Origin: an uncultured Lachnospiraceae bacterium
GTDB taxonomy: Bacteria; Bacillota; Clostridia; Lachnospirales; Lachnospiraceae
Assembly (NCBI GenBank): GCA_902797015.1
Contig: CADBRG010000023.1
Span: 1-6,492, forward strand
Direction: 5' to 3'
DNA length: 6,492 nucleotides
The notes beneath the pieces were generated by a model. It saw only the letters and a program-made list of their open reading frames with translations, did not search any database and was not told the origin of the DNA. Made by a program: the position numbers and the translations under genes. Numbering within the stretch: the first letter of the stretch is position 1; the number at the start of each line of letters is the position of its first letter. Of this stretch, positions 1-5,746 are shown piece by piece.

Positions 1-2
1 AC

Positions 3-1118
3 TCACCCCACGAAGTATCCGGCGTCGCCGTAAATGAGCGCATCCATGTCTTCACTGGAAGCTTCGGAGTTTGCCAGATTCTCATTTTCAAGCAGATAGG
101 ATTTCTCCTTGTCGAAAGCAAACAGGCGGTAGATGATCACATTCATTTTCTCGCCGATCTCGACAGGACGCCGCTCGAGAGAACGGAAGGTTGAGAGGAT
201 GATGCCGTCGACATCGATCTTTAATTCCAGGCTGTTGCCGCGGAACAGGATGTCCTTGATGACACCTTCCTCGGAAAAACTCAAGAGGTTGGCAAAGTGT
301 GGATTGTCGCTCTTGAATGCCTCGACAAATTCCGGGCGGATGATCGCACCGTCATATTTTCCCCTGCCGGATTCAAATCCCTGCAGCTTATAGTAGTCAG
401 GAATGATGACAGACTGTCCGATAAATTCTGAGACGAACGGCGTCTGGGGCTCTTTGTAGATCTGGCGCGGTGTGCCGATCTGCTCGACACGGCCGTTATT
501 GGTGACGATGATCTCATCAGCAACCTCAACTGCCTCGTCCTGGTCGTGCGTAACAAAAATACTCGTAATGCCGACTTTATAGATCATTTCACGAAGCCAG
601 CTTCTTAACTCCTGACGGACCTTTGCGTCGATCGCTGCAAACGGTTCATCGAGAAGCAGGAGAGATGGATTTGGCGCAAGGGCGCGCGCAAATGCAACAC
701 GCTGTCTCTGACCGCCGGAGAGTTGATTCGGGAATCGTTTTTCCATGCCTTCTAAGCCGGTCAGCTTTAAGAGTTCCATGACCCGTTCGCGGATCTGTGC
801 GGCAGGCATTTTTTTCAGTTTCAGACCGAATGCAATGTTATCAAAAACCGTCATGTAGCGGAACAGTGCATAGTTCTGAAATACAAAACCGATGCCGCGC
901 TCGGCAGGGGGGATATCATTGACTCTGACACCGTCAATCAGAATATCGCCGGATGTCGGTGTTTCTAATCCTGCGATCATGCGAAGGATTGTCGTTTTGC
1001 CACTGCCGGACGGACCGAGCAGAGCAACCAGACGTCCTTTTTCAATGCCGAAACTGACATCCTTTGATGCCTGAAACGATCCGAAATTTTTGTTGATATT
1101 TTTTAACTCTACATACAT
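3..1118 (-). CDS. cysA: Sulfate/thiosulfate ABC transporter ATP-binding protein CysA
   Basis: ATPase subunit that powers sulfate/thiosulfate import on the cytoplasmic face of the CysT-CysW channel. The 371-residue product has every ABC signature: Walker A GPSGSGKTT at 35-43, Q-loop Gln81, signature LSGGQ at 133-137, Walker B LLLLDEP with D157/E158, D-loop near 161-164 and switch His191. The stretch FRYMTVFDNIAFGL (86-99) is close to the form typical of CysA and helps separate it from other importer ATPases. The C-terminal third, with IIRPEFVEAF near residues 260-270, fits the regulatory TOBE-like domain of this family. The ATG at 1118 is preceded by GGAG eight bases upstream. The gene is last of the visible operon, 50 bp after cysW, and its TGA stop lies just inside the window edge. 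Length is slightly above the usual 350-365 residues because of an acidic tail. Molybdate or another oxyanion is unlikely given the adjacent Sbp-type protein. Confidence 0.95.
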   Translation of the reverse strand: MYVELKNINKNFGSFQASKDVSFGIEKGRLVALLGPSGSGKTTILRMIAGLETPTSGDILIDGVRVNDIPPAERGIGFVFQNYALFRYMTVFDNIAFGLKLKKMPAAQIRERVMELLKLTGLEGMEKRFPNQLSGGQRQRVAFARALAPNPSLLLLDEPFAAIDAKVRQELRSWLREMIYKVGITSIFVTHDQDEAVEVADEIIVTNNGRVEQIGTPRQIYKEPQTPFVSEFIGQSVIIPDYYKLQGFESGRGKYDGAIIRPEFVEAFKSDNPHFANLLSFSEEGVIKDILFRGNSLELKIDVDGIILSTFRSLERRPVEIGEKMNVIIYRLFAFDKEKSYLLENENLANSEASSEDMDALIYGDAGYFVG

Positions 1119-1168
1119 AGTGAAAACTCCAATGAATTGTTACGCGAACACCTGTTATTTCACAGCAT

Positions 1169-2023
1169 CTATTTTTCTGCAGCCCGCAGTTTTGCGCGGT
1201 ACTCCATGATGTTGCGCAGAATGAGGACAACGATGGCGATGATTACGAGGATCGAGGAAACCGCAAATGCGGCAACCAGAGAATCGGAATCGCCAGATAA
1301 GTATAATGCGTCGATTTCCAGTGGCAGGGTAAAGGTTTCACCGCGTGTCTTCGAGAGAGCTGCAACTGCACCGAATTCTCCCAGCGCACGGGCAGCACAG
1401 AGGATGATGCCGTAGACCAGCGCCCATTTCATTTGCGGGAACGTGATCTTTCGGAAAATATAAAACCCTTTTGCGCCCATCAGCGCGGCTGCCTCTTCTT
1501 CATCTTTTCCCTCTGCATTCAATACAGGGATGATTTCCCGCGATACAAATGGGAATGTGACAAAGATCGTTGCGAGCAAAACGCCGGGGAGCGCGAATAC
1601 GATCTGGATATCCATGCCGGTGATGCGGCTGATGTTTTCCAGGATCGGATAAGCCCAGCCGAGTCTGCCAAAGGTCATGATAAAGGCAAGACCTGCGATA
1701 ACCGGTGAAATGGAAAACGGGATATCGATCAGCGTTGCCAGAAGCTGCTTGCCGCGGAAGGAAAACTTCGTGATCACCCAGGAAGAAATGATTCCGAAAA
1801 AGGTGTTCACACCGACTGCGACAACGGTCGCCAGAAGCGTTACTTTCAGCGCGGAGATCACATACTTTGCAGTGATCGCATGCATATAGAATTCAAATCC
1901 TTTTTTCAGGGAATTGCCGATGACGGCTGCAAGCGGGAGCACCAGCATGATCACAACAAAGGCAATCGCGATGATGATCAGGATGTTGCGTGTGGCCGCA
2001 GAACCCTGCTGTTCTTTTTTCAT
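1169..2023 (-). CDS. cysW: Sulfate ABC transporter permease CysW
   Basis: One of the two membrane subunits forming the sulfate translocation path. The 284-residue protein has about six hydrophobic segments: roughly 14-35, 55-80, 93-118, 141-160, 200-222 and 248-270. The cytoplasmic EAA coupling loop begins at EEAAALMGAKG (residues 177-187) and continues to FRKITFP (190-196); this is the docking site for CysA. ARALGEFGAV (211-220) follows, a pattern shared by sulfate and molybdate permeases. The long hydrophilic segment with the ETFTLPLEID pattern (229-238) is characteristic of CysW rather than CysT, and position between cysT and cysA agrees. The ATG at 2023 has AAGGA upstream. It lies 66 bp after cysT and ends with TAG 50 bp before cysA. 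No truncation or frameshift is seen. Confidence 0.93.
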   Translation of the reverse strand: MKKEQQGSAATRNILIIIAIAFVVIMLVLPLAAVIGNSLKKGFEFYMHAITAKYVISALKVTLLATVVAVGVNTFFGIISSWVITKFSFRGKQLLATLIDIPFSISPVIAGLAFIMTFGRLGWAYPILENISRITGMDIQIVFALPGVLLATIFVTFPFVSREIIPVLNAEGKDEEEAAALMGAKGFYIFRKITFPQMKWALVYGIILCAARALGEFGAVAALSKTRGETFTLPLEIDALYLSGDSDSLVAAFAVSSILVIIAIVVLILRNIMEYRAKLRAAEK

Positions 2024-2068
2024 AAATGTCTATTCCTTGTTTTATTCTAAATATGATAAGCTGCGGAT

Positions 2069-2085
2069 TGCTTCGTGCTTCGCAC
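2069..2085. repeat. Short tandem repeat and mini-hairpin between cysT and cysW
   Basis: TGCTTCG occurs twice in tandem (2069-2082), and GTGC-TTC-GCAC (2075-2085) can fold as a four-pair stem. It sits just after the cysT stop. The stem has no following T-run on the minus strand, so it is not a normal terminator; it might slow exonucleases or be meaningless. Confidence 0.35.
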
Positions 2086-2089
2086 TTCA

Positions 2090-2926
2090 TTACACGTTAT
2101 TCGTTCTCTTTGACTGGCGCACCTGAACCATATTCACAAATAACAGCATCAGGAACGATATGATCAAAAGGATCAGTGCGATCGAGGTCGCACTTGCATA
2201 GTCCATGTAATTAAGCTTTTGCATGATCACGTAGGAAACGACCTGCGTATGCTCCTTGGCGCTGTTTCCGGAAATATAGATCACGCTTCCGTATTCGCCG
2301 AGGCCTCTTGCAAAGGCAAGTCCGAAGCCCGTCAGCAATGCAGGACGAAGCTCCGATAAAATGATGCGAAAGAATGTTTTTCTGCGGCTCGCGCCGAGGA
2401 TATAGGCGGCCTCTTCATACTGCGGATCCAGCTTTTCGAGAACCGGCTGAATCGCGCGTACGACAAACGGAATACCGATAAATACCAGTGCGACCAGAAG
2501 TCCTAAGTGTGTATAGGAAACCTCGATCCCAAGCCCGGCCAACGGTTTTCCGAGAATACCCGTCGTGGAATACATTTTGGAAAGTGTAATGCCGGCAACG
2601 GCAGTGGGCAGCGCAAACGGAAGCTCGATCAGTCCGTCGAGAAAGCGTTTGCCCGGAAAGTCGTAGCGGACCAGTACCCATGCCAGGATCGTTCCGAAGA
2701 CGCAGTTGATCAGCGCTGCAAGCAGGGCACAGATGATGCTGGTACGAAAGGCGTACAAAACAGCACTGTTTGTAACGGTTCCCAGAAACTCTGCACCGCT
2801 CATGCGGAAAGCGTATACGAATACCGAAGCCAAAGGAATCAGGATCAACAGGGAGAGCATCGCAATGGTGACGCCCATTGTCAGTCCGAAGCCGGGTATG
2901 ACTCGTTTACTGTGCGTAAATTTCAT
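2090..2926 (-). CDS. cysT: Sulfate ABC transporter permease CysT (CysU)
   Basis: Partner permease of CysW in the sulfate importer. With the start placed at 2926 the product is 278 residues, close to the family's usual 277 or so. It shows about six membrane segments: roughly 13-40, 56-85, 97-118, 141-158, 196-218 and 245-267. The EAA loop runs from EEAAYILGAS (171-180) to FFRIILSEL (185-193), and is followed by ARGLGEYGSVIYISGN (206-221), a CysT hallmark. The reading frame stays open upstream to an ATG at 2986, but GGAGG (2935-2939, minus strand) lies eight bases before the ATG at 2926, and the 20 extra residues would be polar and entirely inside sbp. The chosen start overlaps the last codons of sbp by 20 bp, so translation is probably coupled. 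Confidence 0.94.
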   Translation of the reverse strand: MKFTHSKRVIPGFGLTMGVTIAMLSLLILIPLASVFVYAFRMSGAEFLGTVTNSAVLYAFRTSIICALLAALINCVFGTILAWVLVRYDFPGKRFLDGLIELPFALPTAVAGITLSKMYSTTGILGKPLAGLGIEVSYTHLGLLVALVFIGIPFVVRAIQPVLEKLDPQYEEAAYILGASRRKTFFRIILSELRPALLTGFGLAFARGLGEYGSVIYISGNSAKEHTQVVSYVIMQKLNYMDYASATSIALILLIISFLMLLFVNMVQVRQSKRTNNV

Positions 2927-3959
2927 CAAAGACGCCTCCGTCATAGAAGAATTTATCATATGCTGCATCCCAGCCGCCGAAGTCATCGATCGTGCAAAGG
3001 TTGATGTCTAAGTCATATTTATCTGCAAACTGATTCAGGATTGCTTCATTGGAGGGACGATAGCCGTGCTCACCGATGATGGTCTGTCCTTCGTCGCTGT
3101 AAAGATAGGAAAGATACGCCTGTGCGACTTCCCGTGTGCCGTTTTTGTCGGCATTTTCATCTACAATCGCGACGCTCGGCTGTGCAAGAATGCTGACGCT
3201 CGGCGTGATGATCTCATATTCATCCGGATATTCTTCCACGGTCTGAATGGCTTCATTTTCCCAGGAAACAAGAACGTCACCCTGACCGTTTTCAACAAAT
3301 GTGGTAGTCGCGCCGCGCGCACCGGAATCCATGACCGTTACATTTGCATACAGGTCGTGGACAAAGGATTTCATCTGTGTTTCATCACCGTTATACTGCT
3401 GGCCTGCATAGTACCATGCGGCAAGGAATCCCCAGCAGGCAGCACCGCTGCTTTTCGGATCCGGGTGGATGATCTCAACTCCGTCCGCAACCAGGCTGTC
3501 CCAGTCGGTGATGTTTTTCGGATTGCCCTTTCGGACAAGGAAAACGATCGTAGATGTATACGGGGAAGAGTTTCCTTCAAATTCACTGATCCATTCCGGC
3601 TCGATCAGTCCGGCCTGCTCGATGAGTGTAATGTCATGCGCGAGTGCGAGTGTTACGACATCGGCATCCGCACCTTCTACGACAGAACGCGCCTGGCCGC
3701 CGGAACCGCCGTGAGACTGGATGATCTCGACTGTCTGTCCGGTTTCTTCCTGATAATGCGCCTGGAAGGCTGCATTGTAATCCTGATACAGTTCACGTGT
3801 CGGATCGTAGGAAACGTTTGTGAGTGTTAAAGAATCAGAAGATGCGCCGTCCTCAGAAGAGGAACTGCCGCAGGCAGAAAGTGTTCCGATCAGTACGGCT
3901 GCCAGAGAAAGTGCTGCGCAGCGTTTCAAAATCGCTTTTTTGGTTATAACAGAGTGCAT
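2907..3959 (-). CDS. sbp: Sulfate-binding lipoprotein, extracellular solute-binding protein (Sbp family)
   Basis: Captures sulfate, and possibly thiosulfate, outside the membrane and delivers it to CysT/CysW. The 350-residue precursor starts with a charged n-region and hydrophobic core (about 13-27), then lipobox LSAC with Cys30 as the expected lipidation site, then a Ser/Asp/Glu-rich linker. This is the usual anchor for a binding protein in a Gram-positive cell. Family motifs appear in order: SYDPTRELY (50-58), QSHGGSGGQ (81-89), ADVVTLALAHDI (99-110), HPDPKSSGAACW (165-176), VLVSWENEA (229-237) and the C-terminal FGGWDAAYDKFF (327-338). The ATG at 3959 has GGAGG six bases upstream. It is the first gene of the operon. 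Sulfate against thiosulfate preference cannot be settled from the sequence; tungstate/molybdate binding proteins lack the SYDPTRELY pattern. Confidence 0.95.
   Translation of the reverse strand: MHSVITKKAILKRCAALSLAAVLIGTLSACGSSSSEDGASSDSLTLTNVSYDPTRELYQDYNAAFQAHYQEETGQTVEIIQSHGGSGGQARSVVEGADADVVTLALAHDITLIEQAGLIEPEWISEFEGNSSPYTSTIVFLVRKGNPKNITDWDSLVADGVEIIHPDPKSSGAACWGFLAAWYYAGQQYNGDETQMKSFVHDLYANVTVMDSGARGATTTFVENGQGDVLVSWENEAIQTVEEYPDEYEIITPSVSILAQPSVAIVDENADKNGTREVAQAYLSYLYSDEGQTIIGEHGYRPSNEAILNQFADKYDLDINLCTIDDFGGWDAAYDKFFYDGGVFDEIYAQ
2935..2939 (-). promoter_or_regulatory. Ribosome binding site that sets the cysT start
   Basis: GGAGG on the minus strand, eight bases before the ATG at 2926 and inside the sbp coding region. 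It decides for the 278-residue product against a 298-residue version starting at 2986. Confidence 0.85.
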
Positions 3960-3965
3960 AGGAAA

Positions 3966-3970
3966 CCTCC
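3966..3970 (-). promoter_or_regulatory. Ribosome binding site of sbp
   Basis: GGAGG on the minus strand, six bases before the ATG at 3959. It begins four bases past box 1, so a protein or structure at box 1 would also crowd ribosome loading. Confidence 0.85.
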
Positions 3971-3973
3971 ATC

Positions 3974-3991
3974 TGTGAAAACGTATTCACA
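3974..3991. promoter_or_regulatory. LacI/CcpA-type operator-like dyad in the sbp leader (box 1)
   Basis: The plus strand reads TGTGAAAACGTATTCACA, an 18-bp dyad in which all pairs match except one A/A pair. Its core TGAAAACGTATTCA (3976-3989) fits the cre-type pattern TGNAARCGNWWWCA at every position. It lies between the predicted sbp start site and the sbp ribosome site, around +31 to +44, where a bound protein would block transcription. The identity of the regulator is inferred from the operator pattern only; an RNA hairpin is less likely because the six-pair stem is AU-rich. Confidence 0.6.
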
Positions 3992-4026
3992 ATATATTTT
4001 TAGCTATTTGTTGATAAAACAAAAGT

Positions 4027-4055
4027 ATTATAAAATATTTCAGAATGAAATTCAT
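4027..4055 (-). promoter_or_regulatory. Probable promoter for sbp-cysTWA
   Basis: On the minus strand there is a perfect TATAAT at 4032-4027. At 17 bp spacing the -35 position reads ATGAAT (4055-4050), only three of six consensus bases, so a helper protein may be needed. The start would be near 4020, with a leader of about 60 bases. A second candidate -10, TATATT (3996-3991), lies nearer the gene but has no convincing -35. Confidence 0.5.
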
Positions 4056-4068
4056 ACCAAAATATGAA
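4045..4068. promoter_or_regulatory. Inverted repeat cluster over the sbp -35 region
   Basis: A perfect dyad TTCATA-N6-TATGAA occupies 4051-4068. Next to it, ATGAAATTCAT (4045-4055) forms a second, interleaved dyad, so the half-site ATGAA occurs three times: 4045-4049 and 4064-4068 direct, and 4051-4055 inverted. It covers the place where the sbp promoter has its poor -35 element, a usual position for an activator, for example of the LysR type. AT-rich DNA yields such repeats by chance fairly easily, so this is tentative. Confidence 0.35.
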
Positions 4069-4078
4069 AACGTTTGCA
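4065..4078. promoter_or_regulatory. LacI/CcpA-type operator-like site upstream of sbp promoter (box 2)
   Basis: TGAAAACGTTTGCA shares its first nine bases with box 1 and departs from the cre-type pattern TGNAARCGNWWWCA at one position (G at 4076). It lies about -45 to -58 from the predicted sbp start and about -48 to -61 from the predicted start of the opposite operon, so one protein bound here could affect both promoters. The centres of boxes 1 and 2 are 89 bp apart. Confidence 0.5.
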
Positions 4079-4090
4079 GGCAAGTTTTTC

Positions 4091-4119
4091 TTTTCAGATT
4101 CTGCATTTTGTAATATAAT
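4091..4119 (+). promoter_or_regulatory. SigA-type promoter for the kinase-like gene-holB-ricT operon
   Basis: A perfect -10 TATAAT (4114-4119) stands 17 bp from a -35 TTTTCA (4091-4096), which matches four of six consensus bases. Transcription would start near 4126, giving a leader of about 24 bases to the ATG at 4150. So short a leader leaves no room for a riboswitch, and it would leave the upstream ATG at 4135 without a ribosome site. Confidence 0.7.
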
Positions 4120-4137
4120 ATAGAAGCGTATGCGATG

Positions 4138-4143
4138 AAGGAG
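4138..4143 (+). promoter_or_regulatory. Ribosome binding site that sets the kinase-like gene start
   Basis: AAGGAG, six bases before the ATG at 4150. It lies downstream of the in-frame ATG at 4135, which therefore is unlikely to be used. Confidence 0.85.
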
Positions 4144-4149
4144 ATCAAA

Positions 4150-4746
4150 ATGGGCAAAGTTTATTGTCTGATGGGAAAAAGTGCATCAGGAAAGGATACG
4201 GTATATCGTGCCTTATTAGAAGAAAACGACCTGTCTTTAAAGGAAGTGGTTCTTTATACAACCCGTCCGATCCGCTCCGGAGAAACGGATGGCGTCACTT
4301 ATCATTTCTGTACGGAAGAAGATGCCAGAGCGCTTAGCGATGCCGGAAAGGTAATCGAGATGCGGACTTATCAGACGGTGCATGGTCCATGGAGTTATTT
4401 TACCGTTGATGACGGCCAGATCGATCTGGAGACATCGGATTATCTCCTGATCGGGACACTCGAGAGCTTTGCGAAGATCCGCGCATATTTTGGTGCTGAT
4501 CATGTGGCAGGAATTTATATCTTTACGGATGACGGCCTGCGCCTGTCAAGAGCACTTGAGCGGGAGAGAAAACAGGCCGAACCGAAATACGCAGAGCTTT
4601 GCCGCAGATTTCTTGCTGATGAACAGGATTTTTCGGAGGAAAATCTGCATGCTGCGGGAATCGACATCCGGATTGAGAATCAGGATCTGACTGATACCGT
4701 CAGCAAAGCTGCGTTCTTTATTCAGAATGGTAAAGACAGAGGATAA
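4150..4746 (+). CDS. Guanylate-kinase-like P-loop protein, atypical
   Basis: Probable nucleoside monophosphate kinase of the guanylate kinase fold; substrate uncertain. Seen in the 198-residue product: a P-loop GKSASGKDT (9-17), where the usual Ser/Thr after GK is Asp16; the GMP-binding segment YTTRPIRSGETDGVTYHF (36-53), with R39, R42, E45 and Y51 in their canonical places; E70; and a lid-like Arg-rich stretch around 131-141. Not seen: the canonical GNYYGT and LDIDVQGA blocks. In their place are TYQTVHGPWSYF (73-84) and DYLLIGTLES (97-106), so the acidic residue usual in the second block is missing. The protein may be a divergent paralogue rather than the essential Gmk. The ATG at 4150 is chosen because AAGGAG lies six bases upstream; the in-frame ATG at 4135 precedes that site and has none of its own. 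It heads an operon with holB and ricT, 3 bp before holB. Confidence 0.8.
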   Translation: MGKVYCLMGKSASGKDTVYRALLEENDLSLKEVVLYTTRPIRSGETDGVTYHFCTEEDARALSDAGKVIEMRTYQTVHGPWSYFTVDDGQIDLETSDYLLIGTLESFAKIRAYFGADHVAGIYIFTDDGLRLSRALERERKQAEPKYAELCRRFLADEQDFSEENLHAAGIDIRIENQDLTDTVSKAAFFIQNGKDRG

Positions 4747-4749
4747 AAG

Positions 4750-5745
4750 ATGCCGGGATTTCGTGATATCATCGGACATGAGAAAATCATAGCACATATG
4801 CAGCAGGCGATCCGGTCGGGAAATGTTTCCCATGCATATATATTAGACGGACCGGAGCACGCCGGAAAACGGATGCTGGCAGACGCGTTTGCGATGGCAC
4901 TCCAGTGTGAAACGCAAAGCGGCGAAGGATGCCTTGCCTGCAGATCCTGTAAGCAGGCACTTAGCGGGAACCAGCCGGATATCATTACCCTGCAGCAGGA
5001 AAAGGCCACAACCGTTTCTGTAAAGGAAGTCAGAGAGCAGATCAACGATACGGTAGACATCCGTCCTTACAGCAGCCGGTATAAGATTTATATCATAGAA
5101 AATGCGCAGAAGATGACACAGGCTGCGCAGAATGCATTGCTGAAGACATTAGAAGAACCACCGTCCTATGTGGTGTTTCTTCTGCTGACAACGAACAGTG
5201 AAAGTTTTCTGCAGACAGTTCGTTCCCGTTGCGTTATGCTCAGACTGCAGGCGGCTTCAGAAGAGCAGGTTCGTGCCTTTTTGATGAAGCAGTGCCGGAT
5301 CCCGGATTACCAGGCGGATGTGCTGAGCGCATTTGCACAGGGGAATGTCGGCCGGGCGATCCGCCTTGCCGGATCAGATACATTTTATGAGCAAAAGGAA
5401 CGGATGCTGCAGTCTGTAAAAAAACTCCCCGGTGCGAAGCCGCATGAGGCAGCACAGTGGGTAACGGAATTTACAGAATGGAAGGATGACATATCTGTCT
5501 ATCTGGAGCTTTTGCTTTTGTGGTATCGGGACGTGCTCCTGATGAAATCAGAAAAGGATACAAGGCATCTGATCTTTTCTGATCAGACAGATGAGATACG
5601 CAGGCAGGCGGATGCCTGGCCATATGCCAGGATCGGCTCTGTGATAGACCAGATCCGTCTGGCGGAAGACAGGATTCACGCAAACGTTAATAAAGAGCTG
5701 GTCCTGGAAGTGCTTTTTTACGAAATGCGTAGAGAATGGAGATAA
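4750..5745 (+). CDS. holB: DNA polymerase III delta' subunit (clamp loader)
   Basis: Subunit of the clamp-loader complex that places the sliding clamp on primed DNA. The 331-residue product has the AAA+ layout of delta'/tau. It opens with FRDIIGHEKII (4-14). A degenerate Walker A GPEHAGKR (34-41) carries Arg where Ser/Thr would be. A zinc module follows with C53, C61, C64 and C67. Next are the Walker-B-like strand YKIYIIENAQKM (111-122), the conserved NALLKTLEEPP (128-138), sensor 1 LLLTTNS (144-150) and the SRC motif at 159-161, which supplies the trans-acting arginine finger. The degenerate P-loop fits a delta' that does not hydrolyse ATP and argues against DnaX, which keeps an intact P-loop and is longer. 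The ATG follows AGAGGA at six bases; the gene sits 3 bp after the kinase-like gene and 1 bp before ricT. Confidence 0.95.
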   Translation: MPGFRDIIGHEKIIAHMQQAIRSGNVSHAYILDGPEHAGKRMLADAFAMALQCETQSGEGCLACRSCKQALSGNQPDIITLQQEKATTVSVKEVREQINDTVDIRPYSSRYKIYIIENAQKMTQAAQNALLKTLEEPPSYVVFLLLTTNSESFLQTVRSRCVMLRLQAASEEQVRAFLMKQCRIPDYQADVLSAFAQGNVGRAIRLAGSDTFYEQKERMLQSVKKLPGAKPHEAAQWVTEFTEWKDDISVYLELLLLWYRDVLLMKSEKDTRHLIFSDQTDEIRRQADAWPYARIGSVIDQIRLAEDRIHANVNKELVLEVLFYEMRREWR

Positions 5746-5746
5746 A

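Noticed and set aside
2927..2986. Longer N-terminus for CysT starting at 2986
   Set aside because: The extra 20 residues lie entirely inside sbp, are polar, and the strong GGAGG is placed for the ATG at 2926.
2507..3011. Open frames of 165 and 101 residues on the plus strand over cysT and the end of sbp
   Set aside because: They are antisense to well-supported genes, and their translations show no recognisable domain.
3066..3830. A 254-residue open frame on the plus strand inside sbp
   Set aside because: It is antisense to a gene with clear Sbp motifs and a lipobox; the translation shows no recognisable domain, and it is a codon-bias shadow.
3974..3991. CRP/FNR-type site (TGTGA...TCACA)
   Set aside because: The half-sites are eight bases apart, not the six of the CRP consensus, and the centre AACG fits LacI/CcpA-type operators better.
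3960..4134. S-box or T-box leader controlling the sulfate operon
   Set aside because: The predicted leader is about 60 bases; no T-box sequence, no S-box helices and no terminator hairpin with a T-run were found.
4783..4875. Damaged HolB because its Walker A is degenerate
   Set aside because: A degenerate P-loop is normal for delta' subunits; the zinc module, LLKTLEEPP and SRC motifs are intact.
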